A program made the translations under genes and the position numbers. The notes under the pieces were generated by a model. That model made no database searches. It had not been told where the DNA came from and saw only the letters and a list, made by a program, of their open reading frames with translations. Positions 9,273 through 18,112 of a DNA stretch of 64,000 bases are shown here, piece by piece (the stretch's first letter is position 1; each line of letters begins with the position of its first letter). Origin of the DNA: Lachnospiraceae bacterium UBA3632 (GTDB lineage Bacteria; Bacillota; Clostridia; Lachnospirales; Lachnospiraceae). The stretch lies in the NCBI GenBank assembly GCA_002373975.1, contig DFKZ01000030.1, positions 1-64,000 of the forward strand, given 5' to 3'.

Positions 9273-9407
9273 ATGAAAATGACTTTTCAGCCTAAAAAGC
9301 GTCAGCACGCTAGGGTTCATGGATTCAGAGCAAGAATGTCAACTGCCGGTGGTAGAAAGGTTCTTGCAGCAAGACGTGCAAAGGGAAGAAAGAAATTATC
9401 CGCTTAA
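9273..9407 (+). CDS. rpmH: 50S ribosomal protein L34
   Basis: A 44-aa basic protein beginning MKMTFQPKKRQHARVHGFRA and ending KGRKKLSA, the standard length and sequence of bL34. AAGGAGGT lies 9 nt upstream of the ATG. It is the first gene rightward of oriC, as in most bacteria, followed by a perfect hairpin and rnpA. Confidence 0.98.
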   Translation: MKMTFQPKKRQHARVHGFRARMSTAGGRKVLAARRAKGRKKLSA

Positions 9408-9414
9408 TCGTCAG

Positions 9415-9436
9415 TAGGTCACAGAGATGTGACCTA
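9415..9436 (+). promoter_or_regulatory. perfect hairpin between rpmH and rnpA
   Basis: TAGGTCACA (9415-9423), loop GAGA, TGTGACCTA (9428-9436): 9 bp with a GNRA-type tetraloop. The following bases (TTAGTTTATC) are only weakly T-rich. It may lower readthrough from the abundant rpmH message into rnpA, or mark a processing site. Confidence 0.65.
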
Positions 9437-9459
9437 TTAGTTTATCAGGGTTATTATTT

Positions 9460-9813
9460 ATGATCTTTACCGAATCACTGAGAAAGAATGCACAGTTTCA
9501 GACCGTATACAGTAACGGAAAATCCTATGGAAACAAGCTTTTTGTTATGTATGCATTAAAGAATGGCACGGAAGGAAACCGTATCGGGATCAGTGTAAGT
9601 AAAAAAGTAGGCAACAGCGTCATAAGACACCGCGTTAAGAGGCTGGTGCGAGAAAATTACAGACTACACGAAAAAATGTTTAATAGTGGTTTAGACATTG
9701 TAGTCATAGCGCGGCCGGGTGCTGCCACCGTAGGTTACCAAGAGGTGGAGAGAGCACTGTTATTTCTCGGAAATCGTCTGAATATAATAAGGAAAGAACA
9801 AAATCAGATCTGA
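9460..9813 (+). CDS. rnpA: ribonuclease P protein component
   Basis: 117-aa basic protein that helps the RNase P RNA bind pre-tRNA leaders and Mg2+. The diagnostic RNR-type segment is visible as NRIGISVSKKVGNSVIRHRVKR followed by LVRENYR. No strong Shine-Dalgarno precedes the ATG (only CAGGG), consistent with weak expression relative to rpmH. It is 52 nt after rpmH with the hairpin between, then yidD after 33 nt. Confidence 0.97.
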   Translation: MIFTESLRKNAQFQTVYSNGKSYGNKLFVMYALKNGTEGNRIGISVSKKVGNSVIRHRVKRLVRENYRLHEKMFNSGLDIVVIARPGAATVGYQEVERALLFLGNRLNIIRKEQNQI

Positions 9814-9846
9814 TTTCGCGTTTGTATGGCATTTTAAGGAATGCTT

Positions 9847-10107
9847 ATGTTAAAGAATATATTGTTGGCAGGAATAAAACTATATCAGAAAGGCATTTCT
9901 CCGTATAAAGGCTTTAAATGTCCTTATATACCCAGTTGTTCCGCTTATGCTGAAGAAGCAATAAGAGTTCACGGGGCTATAAAAGGATCAGGTCTTGCTG
10001 TATGGAGAATTTTGCGTTGTAATCCTTTTTCTCACGGAGGGTATGATCCCGTACCGGATAAGAAAATAAAAGGACATGGAAGATTCCTGCAAATGGAGGT
10101 TAAATGA
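9847..10107 (+). CDS. yidD: membrane protein insertion efficiency factor YidD
   Basis: 86 aa. The family core is present: LYQKGISPYKGFKCPYIPSC followed by SAYAEEAIRVHGA and CNPFSHGGYDPVP. YidD supports YidC in inserting membrane proteins. Two ATGs occur at 9841 and 9847; AAGGA abuts the first, so the second, with 6-nt spacing, is the better start. Its last codons overlap the yidC start by 4 nt (ATGA), so translation is coupled. Confidence 0.95.
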   Translation: MLKNILLAGIKLYQKGISPYKGFKCPYIPSCSAYAEEAIRVHGAIKGSGLAVWRILRCNPFSHGGYDPVPDKKIKGHGRFLQMEVK

Positions 10108-11438
10108 ACTTCGGTATAATTCTTAGTCAGAATCAGACACCCATATTTAAGTATATTGTATGGGTGCTTGGTAAGATTATGGAGGGTATTTTCTGGTTAC
10201 TTGATAAGATCGGAATACCTAACATCGGTCTTGCCATTATCATCTTTACAATTGTCGTAAACCTTTGCATGCTTCCTCTTACATATAAGCAGCAAAAGTT
10301 TTCCAAACTTTCTCAAAAAGTAAATCCTGAGATCAATGTCATCAGAAAGAAGTATGAAGGCAAAAAAGATCAGGATTCGCAGATGTCAATGAACAATGAG
10401 ATACAGGCCGTTTACGGTAAGTATGGTATTTCTCCTACCGGAAGCTGTCTCTTCTTGTTGATCCAGATGCCCATTCTCTTTGCATTGTACAGAGTTATCT
10501 ATCAGATGCCCGGTTATGTACATAAGATAAGAGAAGCATTTGATCCCCTTGTAGGAAGCATTGCTGCAGATTCTAAAGCAGTTGAGCTTGTAAGAAGCTT
10601 TAAGAATTCAGCTATGTTTGCAAAGCAGTTCGATAAGATCGACGGAGTAAAGTTTACTCTTGAAAATACTATTGTTGACTGTCTTAACAGAGCTTCCTCA
10701 TCGGATTTTGAAACTTTAAAAGCAGGTTTTTCAAATCTTTCGGGACAGATAGACCAGACTTTAAGTCTTCTTCATCGTTACAATAATTTCCTCGGATTAA
10801 ATATCGGAGATACTCCCTGGTATACGATGAGAAATGCATTTGCTTCCGGAGCGATTCTTCTCGGAATAGGAGCAATCCTTATTCCTCTTCTTGCAGGTGC
10901 AACACAGTGGCTTAATGTAAAGCTTTCTCCTCAGCCTCAGAATGATCCTAACGAGCAGAGCGGAACTATGGCATCATCTATGAAGATGATGAACTACTTT
11001 ATGCCTCTCATGTCCATCTGGTTCTGTTTCACTCTTCCCGCAGGTATGGGACTTTACTGGATTGCCAGCGCTGTTGTAAGAGGCGTGATCATGGTCATTA
11101 TGAATAAGAAAATCGATAAGATGGACTTCGAGAAACTTATTGCCAAGAACAGTGTTAAGAATGAAAAGAAGATCGCTAAACGTAAAGCACAGCAGGAAAA
11201 ATTTGCGGCATATGCAAATATGAACACCAAAAAGATCAGTTCCACCGTTAATTCTTCTTCAAGCAGTTCTTCAAGTACAACAGATAATCGTAGCCAGTAC
11301 GAAAAGAGAAGAAGTGATATTGCAAAGAAGGCCGGAAGCGTATCTACAAAAGATTCGCCCACAACATCATCATCCGGCGGCGGAATGATGGCTAAAGCAA
11401 ATGCCGTGAAGAATTTTAACGAGAAAAACAACAAGTAA
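10104..11438 (+). CDS. yidC: membrane protein insertase YidC
   Basis: 444 aa, Oxa1/YidC superfamily. The first segment is followed by the amphipathic EH-type helix and TM2 (IGLAIIIFTIVVNLCMLPLT), then the cytoplasmic coiled loop with KVNPEINVIRKKYEGKK, a segment GSCLFLLIQMPILFALYRVI, and the later pair around residues 255-330. The tail after residue 340 is Lys-, Ser- and Thr-rich, with a run of eight serines, as is common in Gram-positive YidC. There is no clear lipobox at the N-terminus, unlike Bacillus SpoIIIJ. Overlaps yidD by 4 nt; khpB follows after 19 nt. Confidence 0.96.
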   Translation: MNFGIILSQNQTPIFKYIVWVLGKIMEGIFWLLDKIGIPNIGLAIIIFTIVVNLCMLPLTYKQQKFSKLSQKVNPEINVIRKKYEGKKDQDSQMSMNNEIQAVYGKYGISPTGSCLFLLIQMPILFALYRVIYQMPGYVHKIREAFDPLVGSIAADSKAVELVRSFKNSAMFAKQFDKIDGVKFTLENTIVDCLNRASSSDFETLKAGFSNLSGQIDQTLSLLHRYNNFLGLNIGDTPWYTMRNAFASGAILLGIGAILIPLLAGATQWLNVKLSPQPQNDPNEQSGTMASSMKMMNYFMPLMSIWFCFTLPAGMGLYWIASAVVRGVIMVIMNKKIDKMDFEKLIAKNSVKNEKKIAKRKAQQEKFAAYANMNTKKISSTVNSSSSSSSSTTDNRSQYEKRRSDIAKKAGSVSTKDSPTTSSSGGGMMAKANAVKNFNEKNNK

Positions 11439-11457
11439 ACAGGAGAGGATATATAAG

Positions 11458-12117
11458 ATGGAATATAAAGAGTTTTCATCCAAAACCCTGAGCGATGCCA
11501 TCACAGAAGCATGCCAGGCTCTTGGTGTAACAAGCGATAAGCTAACATACGAAGTAGTGGAAGAAGGTTCTTCGGGATTTCTTGGAATCGGATCCAAGAT
11601 GGCTGTCATTAAGGCGGCGGTTAAAGAAGATACTGTGATAGATACTGCAAAGGCATTTCTGAATGAAGTATTTTCGGCAATGAATATGGAAGTGGTTATC
11701 AGTGCCGATTATGATGAGGAAAACAGAGATCTTAACATCAATCTTGAGGGAGATGAAATGGGTGTGCTTATAGGAAAGCGCGGAGCAACACTTGATTCTC
11801 TTCAGTATCTGGTATCTCTTGTAGTAAATAAGGGACGTGATGAATATATAAGGGTTAAGGTTGATACGGAGAATTACCGTGAGAGGAGAAAGGAGACTCT
11901 TGAAAATCTTGCCAAGAATGTAGCATTCAAAGTAAAGAAAACAAGACGTTCATTCTCACTTGAGCCCATGAATCCTTATGAGAGAAGAATCATCCACTCA
12001 GCTCTTCAGGATGATAAGTATGTTACTACACACAGTGAAGGTGATGAGCCTAATCGTAAGGTAGTGATAAGTCTCAAGGATGAAGCAAGAAACAGCTCTT
12101 CCAGAAATAAGTATTAA
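11458..12117 (+). CDS. khpB: RNA-binding protein Jag/KhpB
   Basis: 219 aa with the full Jag architecture: N-terminal Jag_N domain (TLSDAITEACQALGV and SSGFLGIG), a central KH domain with the GxxG loop in LIGKRGATLDSLQYL, and a C-terminal R3H domain with NYRERRKETLEN and PYERRIIHSALQ. With KhpA it forms an RNA chaperone linked to cell-wall and division control in Firmicutes. AGGAGAGG precedes the ATG. Last gene of the rpmH transcript: a strong terminator follows. Confidence 0.96.
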   Translation: MEYKEFSSKTLSDAITEACQALGVTSDKLTYEVVEEGSSGFLGIGSKMAVIKAAVKEDTVIDTAKAFLNEVFSAMNMEVVISADYDEENRDLNINLEGDEMGVLIGKRGATLDSLQYLVSLVVNKGRDEYIRVKVDTENYRERRKETLENLAKNVAFKVKKTRRSFSLEPMNPYERRIIHSALQDDKYVTTHSEGDEPNRKVVISLKDEARNSSSRNKY

Positions 12118-12128
12118 TTGTTATAAAG

Positions 12129-12162
12129 GCGCATTGCTTAAGGCGATGCGTCATTTTTTTTT
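12129..12162 (+). terminator. intrinsic terminator after khpB
   Basis: GCGCATTGC (12129-12137), loop TTAAG, GCGATGCGT (12143-12151) form a 9-bp stem with two G-U pairs, followed by a run of nine T. It ends the rpmH-khpB unit. Confidence 0.9.
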
Positions 12163-12243
12163 ATATAATATTTATTGATATAAAATAAAGGTGATGTTAG
12201 ACTATTAACGAGTGTATCCATTTTTTACAGGGAGGAAATAGTA

Positions 12244-13230
12244 ATGGCAGAATATGAGAGAATCAAAGATCCGAGTGTAAAAGCCAAAAAGGTTTTGGAA
12301 ATAATTCTGTTTATAATAATAGGAATTTTCCTTTTGATCATTTTTTTCAGATGCTTTTATTCGGTAAACGAGCAAAGAAATGCTGTGGTTACACAGTTTG
12401 GAAAAGTAGTTAAAGTCAATACAGCAGGCTTTTATCTTAAAGCTCCGTGGCAGAATGTAACAATGGTGGACATGACCACGCATGGAACGGGAATCGGTTA
12501 TGTTGTGTCACCGACCGGACAGAATATTACCGATGCAGATAACGGGATCATGATCACTTCTGATTTTAACCTTTTGAACATTGATTTTTATCTTGAATAC
12601 AGGGTATCTGACCCGGTAGCATATTTGTTTAATTCAGAGCATCCTGAGAACATACTTTCAAATATTGCACTGGCTAATATCAGGACGGTGGTTTCAAACT
12701 ATACCGTAGATGAAGCAATGACTACGGGAAAGAGTCAGATCCAAGCTGATGTCAAAGAAGCTATGATCGATCAGCTGAATGAAAGAAACGTTGGACTTAC
12801 AGTTGTAAATATTACAATACAGGATTCTGAACCTCCCACAGCTGAGATCATCGCAGCATTTAAAGCCGTAGAAACCGCAAAGCAGGGAGCCGATACAGCA
12901 ATGAACAATGCTTATCAGTATCAGAATCAAAAGATTCCCGAAGCTGAGGCTAATGCTGATGCAATAGTTCAGAGTGCGGAAGCTCAGAAAGAATCAAGAA
13001 TTGCGGAGGCAGAAGGACAGGTAGCCAGATTTAACGAAATATATGCTGAATATGAGAAGTATCCTCTCATAACTAAGAGACGTCTTTTCTACGAGAAGAT
13101 GGAACAGATCCTTCCCGGACTTAAAGTTATAATAACAGACGGAAACACAGAAACAATGCTTCCTCTCGACAGCTTTTTAAGCGAAGCGGAAGATATTACC
13201 CAGCCTGCAACAGGCGGAAATGCTGATTAA
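12244..13230 (+). CDS. hflK: HflK-like SPFH/prohibitin membrane protein
   Basis: 328 aa. One N-terminal membrane segment (about 19-39, IILFIIIGIFLLIIFFRCFY), then an SPFH/band 7 domain starting SVNEQRNAVVTQFGKV, and a long alanine/glutamate coiled coil (KIPEAEANADAIVQSAEAQ) typical of HflK. In other bacteria HflK and HflC form a cage around FtsH that tunes membrane-protein degradation. GGGAGG precedes the start. It lies 18 nt from hflC and forms a two-gene unit between the khpB terminator and mnmE. Confidence 0.9.
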   Translation: MAEYERIKDPSVKAKKVLEIILFIIIGIFLLIIFFRCFYSVNEQRNAVVTQFGKVVKVNTAGFYLKAPWQNVTMVDMTTHGTGIGYVVSPTGQNITDADNGIMITSDFNLLNIDFYLEYRVSDPVAYLFNSEHPENILSNIALANIRTVVSNYTVDEAMTTGKSQIQADVKEAMIDQLNERNVGLTVVNITIQDSEPPTAEIIAAFKAVETAKQGADTAMNNAYQYQNQKIPEAEANADAIVQSAEAQKESRIAEAEGQVARFNEIYAEYEKYPLITKRRLFYEKMEQILPGLKVIITDGNTETMLPLDSFLSEAEDITQPATGGNAD

Positions 13231-13248
13231 GCAGGGAGGATACGGAAA

Positions 13249-14121
13249 ATGAAAAAGACAATAATTAGCATATTAATCGCAGTAGGAGTAATCATACTCG
13301 GTATCATAGGATTTAATTCCACTTTTTACACCGTAGGTGTAAATCAATCGGCTCTTATAATCAGGCTTGGAAAGATCTCCGGTATACAGTCAAATCCCGG
13401 AATGCATTTCCATACCCCTTTTATTGAAAGTGTAACAAAAGTTTATACCGGAGATATTCTTTATGATATTCCCGTTTCGGATGTTATTACTTCCGATAAA
13501 AAGTCTATGATCGCAGATAACTATGTAGTCTGGTCTGTAGTTGATCCTACCAAGTATTATCAGACTCTTGGTGCCATAAGGGGAAGAGCAGAAGAAAGAA
13601 TAGAAGCAGCCGTTTACAATGCAACAAAGAACACTATTTCATCTATGACACAGGATGATATCATTGCTGCAAGAGGAACTATGCTTACAGATCTTATAAC
13701 AAAAGCATCCAACTCTGATATTTCACAGTATGGAATAATTATAGAAATAGCTGAGATCAAGGCTCTTGATCTTCCCGATGACAACAAGGAAGCTGTTTAT
13801 GAAAGAATGATCTCAGAGAGAAATAATATTGCTGCAGGATATGCCGCTAAGGGTGAATCAGATGCACAGAAAATAAGAAACGAAACTGATAAGCAGGTTT
13901 CAATCCTTACCGCGCAGGCTGAAAAAGATGCAGCAAAGCTTATTGCAGAAGGAGAAGCAGAATATATGAGGATTCTTTCCGATGCATATAATGATGAAGG
14001 AAAAGCTGAATTTTACAGTTTCTTAAGAGGACTTGATTCCCTTGAAGCACTTGCCGGAAAGAATAAGACAATCATTCTGGATAAAGATTCAGAATATGCA
14101 CGTATCCTCTACGGTGAGTAG
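13249..14121 (+). CDS. hflC: HflC-like SPFH/prohibitin membrane protein
   Basis: 290 aa. Membrane anchor at about residues 4-23, SPFH domain from YTVGVNQSALIIRLGKI, the HflC-typical DNYVVWSVVDPTKYYQTLG, and a coiled-coil region around ERMISERNNIAAGYAAKGES. It ends without the large extension seen in HflK. AGGGAGGA lies upstream of the ATG. Paired with hflK; only FtsH, outside this window, is missing from the usual complex. Confidence 0.92.
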   Translation: MKKTIISILIAVGVIILGIIGFNSTFYTVGVNQSALIIRLGKISGIQSNPGMHFHTPFIESVTKVYTGDILYDIPVSDVITSDKKSMIADNYVVWSVVDPTKYYQTLGAIRGRAEERIEAAVYNATKNTISSMTQDDIIAARGTMLTDLITKASNSDISQYGIIIEIAEIKALDLPDDNKEAVYERMISERNNIAAGYAAKGESDAQKIRNETDKQVSILTAQAEKDAAKLIAEGEAEYMRILSDAYNDEGKAEFYSFLRGLDSLEALAGKNKTIILDKDSEYARILYGE

Positions 14122-14151
14122 TTTAATGTTAAAAAATGATTAAAGCATCGA

Positions 14152-15678
14152 ATGCCTGAAAAAAAATATATGTCAGATTATGAAACAATAGCAGCCATAT
14201 CTACCGCTCTCTCTGAATCCGGAATAGGAATTATCAGAGTGAGCGGCGATGATGCTGTAAGAATCGTCAATAGAATATTTGTAAATCCTTCGGGTAAAAG
14301 AATTCTTAATAAGGCAGCTACTCATACCATTCATTATGGATTCATTATCGATGCGGATAGTGCAAAAGCAGATATTGAATCTGATTACGAAGCCGGTTTT
14401 GAAGATACTATTGACAGGAATATAATAAAAAAGATCGCTGTTGATGAGTGCCTGGTTTCAGTGATGCTTGCACCAAGATCTTTTACAGGTGAAAATGTCG
14501 TCGAGATAAATTGTCACGGCGGTGTTTTTGTTGTAAAAAAAGTTTTATCGGAAGTGCTAAAGTGCGGTGCGAGATTAGCTGAACCGGGAGAGTTTTCAAA
14601 AAGAGCTTTTTTGAATGGAAGGATGGACCTGGCAGAAGCGGAAGCTGTTATGAATGTTATCTCTTCAAAAAGCGATTCCGCTCTTAAGGCTTCTGTAAGC
14701 CAGCTGTCAGGATCAGTATCGGAAAAGATAAAAAAACTGCGAGAAGAAATACTTTATAATATTGCTTTTATAGAATCAGCACTTGATGATCCCGAACATA
14801 TTTCACTTGACGGATATAACGATAAATTATCATCATCGGTGGATTCATGGATAAAAGAATCGGAGAGATTAATTGAATCGAATGACAGCGGAAGATTTCT
14901 GCGAGAAGGGATAGCCACAGTTCTACTCGGAAAACCAAATGCGGGAAAATCTTCAGTCATGAATCTTCTGCTTGGAGAAGACAGGGCAATAGTTACGGAT
15001 ATTGCCGGAACAACAAGAGACACTCTCGAAGAGTATATAAAGCTTGGAGAAATAGGTCTTAATCTTGTGGACACAGCAGGGATAAGAGAAACCGATAATA
15101 AAGTTGAACAGATTGGTGTCGACAGAGCAAAGAAATCTGCCGATAAGGCAGATCTGATCATTTATGTTATTGATATTACAGAAGATTTTTCACAGGATGA
15201 TATCCGGGAATATGAAGATATGTTTAACAGCTTCTCGGGAAAAAAAGGAATAATCCTTTTAAATAAAATAGATGATCTGAAAAAGAATTCCTTGGAAAAT
15301 ATAAAAGAATACGGTCTGATCAAAGCCGGAAAACTAATTGAAGGTATCAATACAGGATCATATCCGATGATAGAGTTTTCCGCAGTTACCGGAGAAGGAT
15401 TTGAAGAACTGAAGAATATCATTTCCGAAATGTTTTTTAAGGGAATATGTAATGGGTCGGATGAAGTAGTGATCACAAATATCCGACACAGACAGTGCCT
15501 TGAGGAATGCAGGGACAGTCTTTTGAAAGTAAAAGAAAGTATCGAAAATGATCTGCCTGAAGATTTTTATTCTATAGATCTTATGTCAGCATATTCTTCT
15601 TTGGGAAAGATAATAGGAGAAGAAATAGAGGACGATCTTGCTACCGAGATCTTTTCTAAATTTTGCCTTGGTAAATAA
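14152..15678 (+). CDS. mnmE: tRNA modification GTPase MnmE
   Basis: 508 aa, slightly longer than the usual 450-460 because of an insertion near residues 62-87 (DSAKADIESDYEAGFEDTID). With MnmG it installs the aminomethyl group at U34 of tRNAs reading split boxes. Features: N-terminal formyl-THF domain, Ras-like G domain with GKPNAGKSSVMN, GTTRDT, DTAG and NKID, and the C-terminal FCLGK carrying the essential cysteine. No Shine-Dalgarno is evident; an alternative start at 14170 (MSDYETIAAI) matches the family N-terminus about as well. Confidence 0.96.
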   Translation: MPEKKYMSDYETIAAISTALSESGIGIIRVSGDDAVRIVNRIFVNPSGKRILNKAATHTIHYGFIIDADSAKADIESDYEAGFEDTIDRNIIKKIAVDECLVSVMLAPRSFTGENVVEINCHGGVFVVKKVLSEVLKCGARLAEPGEFSKRAFLNGRMDLAEAEAVMNVISSKSDSALKASVSQLSGSVSEKIKKLREEILYNIAFIESALDDPEHISLDGYNDKLSSSVDSWIKESERLIESNDSGRFLREGIATVLLGKPNAGKSSVMNLLLGEDRAIVTDIAGTTRDTLEEYIKLGEIGLNLVDTAGIRETDNKVEQIGVDRAKKSADKADLIIYVIDITEDFSQDDIREYEDMFNSFSGKKGIILLNKIDDLKKNSLENIKEYGLIKAGKLIEGINTGSYPMIEFSAVTGEGFEELKNIISEMFFKGICNGSDEVVITNIRHRQCLEECRDSLLKVKESIENDLPEDFYSIDLMSAYSSLGKIIGEEIEDDLATEIFSKFCLGK

Positions 15679-15683
15679 TTTGC

Positions 15684-15798
15684 CTTCCTTGAGGAAAAGC
15701 TATTGTTTAATACTTACCTTTCCCTTGAGGAAATATAATTTTATTATTTGACTTCTCCTTGAGGGGAAGATGGCACGAAGTGCCGGATGAGGTGTTAA
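15684..15798 (+). repeat. triplicated CCTTGAGG stem-loop repeat upstream of mnmG
   Basis: Three degenerate copies of a small hairpin with a TTGA loop: TTCC/GGAA at 15685-15696, TTTCC/GGAAA at 15719-15733, and CTTCTCC/GGGGAAG at 15752-15769 (7 bp). The last is continued by GGCAC-GAA-GTGCC (15772-15784) and GGATGAGGTG. The third unit matches in style a short intergenic repeat I recognise from many gut Clostridia; that recognition is from memory, not a search. Its GAGGTG (15789-15794) serves as the mnmG ribosome site. Confidence 0.7.
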
Positions 15799-17769
15799 GT
15801 GTTACCTGAAAAAAATGTTTTAAAAGAAGATTATGATGTTGTGATCATAGGTGCAGGACATGCAGGATGCGAAGCAGCACTTGCATGTGCAAGACTTGGC
15901 CTTGAAACAATTATTTTTACCGTTAGTGTGGACAGTATTGCACTAATGCCATGCAATCCCAATATAGGAGGATCATCCAAAGGCCATCTTGTAAGGGAGA
16001 TCGATGCACTTGGCGGAGAAATGGGTAAAAATATAGATAAGACTTTTATCCAATCCAAGATGCTGAATGTATCTAAAGGTCCTGCAGTACATTCATTGAG
16101 AGCCCAGGCAGATAAGCAGGATTATTCCCGTTCTATGAGAAAGATACTTGAGGGTCAGGAACATCTTACAATAAAGCAGGGAGAAGTTTGTGAAATAATA
16201 TGGGAGGAGAATAATACTTCGTTCACTGCAGATTACAATAATAACAATTCAAAGGACCATCTCGAAAACGGATTATCATATTATAAGAATCCTGATAAAA
16301 AGATAATAGGTGTAAGATCTTATACAGGAACAACATATAACTGTAAGGCTGTAATTATTTGCACCGGAACATACCTAAATGCAAGATGTCTGTGCGGTGA
16401 AGCAATTACATACACCGGACCGAACGGTCTTCAGGCAGCAACACATCTTTCGGATTCGTTAAAGGAGATGGGTGTGGAGCTTCGCAGGTTTAAAACAGGT
16501 ACGCCTGCAAGAATGGATGGAAAAACCATAGATTATTCCAAATTGTCGGAACAAAAAGGTGACACACGTGTCATACCTTTTTCATTTTCAACCAATCCTG
16601 AATCTGTACAGAAAGAACAGGTTTCTTGTTGGCTTACTTATACCAATGAAGAAACACATAAGATAATCAGAGCTAACCTTGACAGGTCACCGATCTATGC
16701 CGGAATCATAGAAGGAACAGGTCCAAGATACTGTCCGTCCATAGAGGACAAGGTTGTTAAGTTCGCGGACAAGGACAGACATCAGGTATTTCTAGAACCG
16801 GAAGGTTTATATACAGATGAGGTATATGTTGACGGAATGTCTAGTTCTCTTCCCGAAGATGTACAGCAGGCTATGTACAGAACTGTTCCGGGATTGGAAA
16901 ATTGTAGAATAGTTAGAAACGCATATGCTATAGAATATGATTGTATCAATGCTAAGCAATTATACAACTCTCTTCAGTTTAAAAATGTAAACGGGTTATT
17001 TGCGGCAGGTCAGTTTAATGGTAGCAGTGGATATGAAGAAGCAGCAGCTCAAGGGTTGATCGCCGGTATAAATGCAGCGATGTATGTCAAAGATAAGGAG
17101 CCACTTATTCTTGACAGATCGGAAAGTTATATAGGTGTGCTTATTGATGATCTGGTTACAAAGGATAACCGTGAGCCATATCGTATGATGACTTCAAAAG
17201 CAGAATACAGATTATTACTTAGGCAGGATAACGCTGATCTGCGTCTGAGAAAATATGGATATAAAGTAGGTCTTGTATCTCAACCTGTTTACGATAAAGT
17301 CTGTGAAAAAGAAAGACTTATTTCGGAAGAAGTAACCCGTCTCAAAAATACTTTTGTCGGTGCAAGTAAGGAAGTATTATCTTATCTGGATTCGGTAGGA
17401 AGTACTCCTCTTACTACAGGAGTGAGCCTTGCATCTCTACTTGGAAGACCGGAGATTAATTATGATAATCTTTCCGCAATAGACAAAGAACGACCGTTAC
17501 TTCCGGATGATGTTAAGGAACAGGTAGAAATTGAGATAAGATATGAGGGATATATTGAAAGACAGAAAAAACAGGTAGAACATTTTAAAAAAATGGAATC
17601 AAGAAAAATACCTGTTGATATAGATTATGACAAGGTTCTTTCTTTAAGAATAGAAGCAAGACAGAGATTAAAAGAATTTAAACCTTTATCTATCGGACAG
17701 GCATCCAGATTATCCGGAGTATCCCCGGCAGACGTATCTGTGCTGCTTATTTATCTTGAAAAGAAATAG
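15799..17769 (+). CDS. mnmG: tRNA uridine-5-carboxymethylaminomethyl synthesis enzyme MnmG
   Basis: 656 aa FAD-dependent partner of MnmE. The dinucleotide-binding GAGHAGCEAALACARLG is at residues 18-34, followed by the family signature NPNIGGSSKGHLVREIDALG, later QFNGSSGYEEAAAQG near the FAD, and the C-terminal helical domain ending RLSGVSPADVSVLL. It begins with GTG, 4 nt after GAGGTG, which belongs to the upstream repeat. In most Firmicutes rsmG, parA and parB follow; here an AT-rich gap with a parS site follows instead. Confidence 0.97.
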   Translation: MLPEKNVLKEDYDVVIIGAGHAGCEAALACARLGLETIIFTVSVDSIALMPCNPNIGGSSKGHLVREIDALGGEMGKNIDKTFIQSKMLNVSKGPAVHSLRAQADKQDYSRSMRKILEGQEHLTIKQGEVCEIIWEENNTSFTADYNNNNSKDHLENGLSYYKNPDKKIIGVRSYTGTTYNCKAVIICTGTYLNARCLCGEAITYTGPNGLQAATHLSDSLKEMGVELRRFKTGTPARMDGKTIDYSKLSEQKGDTRVIPFSFSTNPESVQKEQVSCWLTYTNEETHKIIRANLDRSPIYAGIIEGTGPRYCPSIEDKVVKFADKDRHQVFLEPEGLYTDEVYVDGMSSSLPEDVQQAMYRTVPGLENCRIVRNAYAIEYDCINAKQLYNSLQFKNVNGLFAAGQFNGSSGYEEAAAQGLIAGINAAMYVKDKEPLILDRSESYIGVLIDDLVTKDNREPYRMMTSKAEYRLLLRQDNADLRLRKYGYKVGLVSQPVYDKVCEKERLISEEVTRLKNTFVGASKEVLSYLDSVGSTPLTTGVSLASLLGRPEINYDNLSAIDKERPLLPDDVKEQVEIEIRYEGYIERQKKQVEHFKKMESRKIPVDIDYDKVLSLRIEARQRLKEFKPLSIGQASRLSGVSPADVSVLLIYLEKK

Positions 17770-18112
17770 GTTTAGGCAGAATATTTTTATGTTCTATTTA
17801 TAATGCTCTTGTTTATACTATATAATGTTTCACGTGAAACATTATACACAAAATGTAGGATTATATAATTAGAATACTGTCCGGTCAGTTCGGAATAGTA
17901 TTTAACTATAAATAAAGTGATCCTGTTATTTTATTATAGTTTTATTCATAGTAAATAACTATTTATAGTTTATTTAAAAAAATATATTATCTTGATTTAA
18001 TTAAAATATCGATTTTTCAGATTTAACAATAAATCCTATATCGATAAATTGGGTCTTATATATTATCTGAACAGATCACAAATAATAATATTTATTTGTA
18101 GGTGTTATCATT
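17770..18112. other. AT-rich spacer after mnmG
   Basis: 343 nt, no supportable gene. It holds a perfect parS site (17826-17841), an 11-bp inverted repeat AACTATAAATA (17904-17914) / TATTTATAGTT (17960-17970), and ACAAATA/TATTTGT near 18078-18100, just upstream of the flavoprotein gene. No terminator with a clear T-run was seen directly after mnmG. Confidence 0.6.
17826..17841. promoter_or_regulatory. parS: parS chromosome-partition site
   Basis: TGTTTCACGTGAAACA matches the ParB consensus TGTTNCACGTGAAACA at every position. It is embedded in a perfect 26-bp palindrome (17821-17846). Origin-proximal location, about 8.8 kb from the box cluster, fits a centromere site bound by ParB/Spo0J. Confidence 0.92.

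Noticed and set aside
17904..17970. 11-bp inverted repeat as a terminator after mnmG
   Set aside because: Arms are AT-only, 45 nt apart and without a proper T-run; likely chance in AT-rich DNA.
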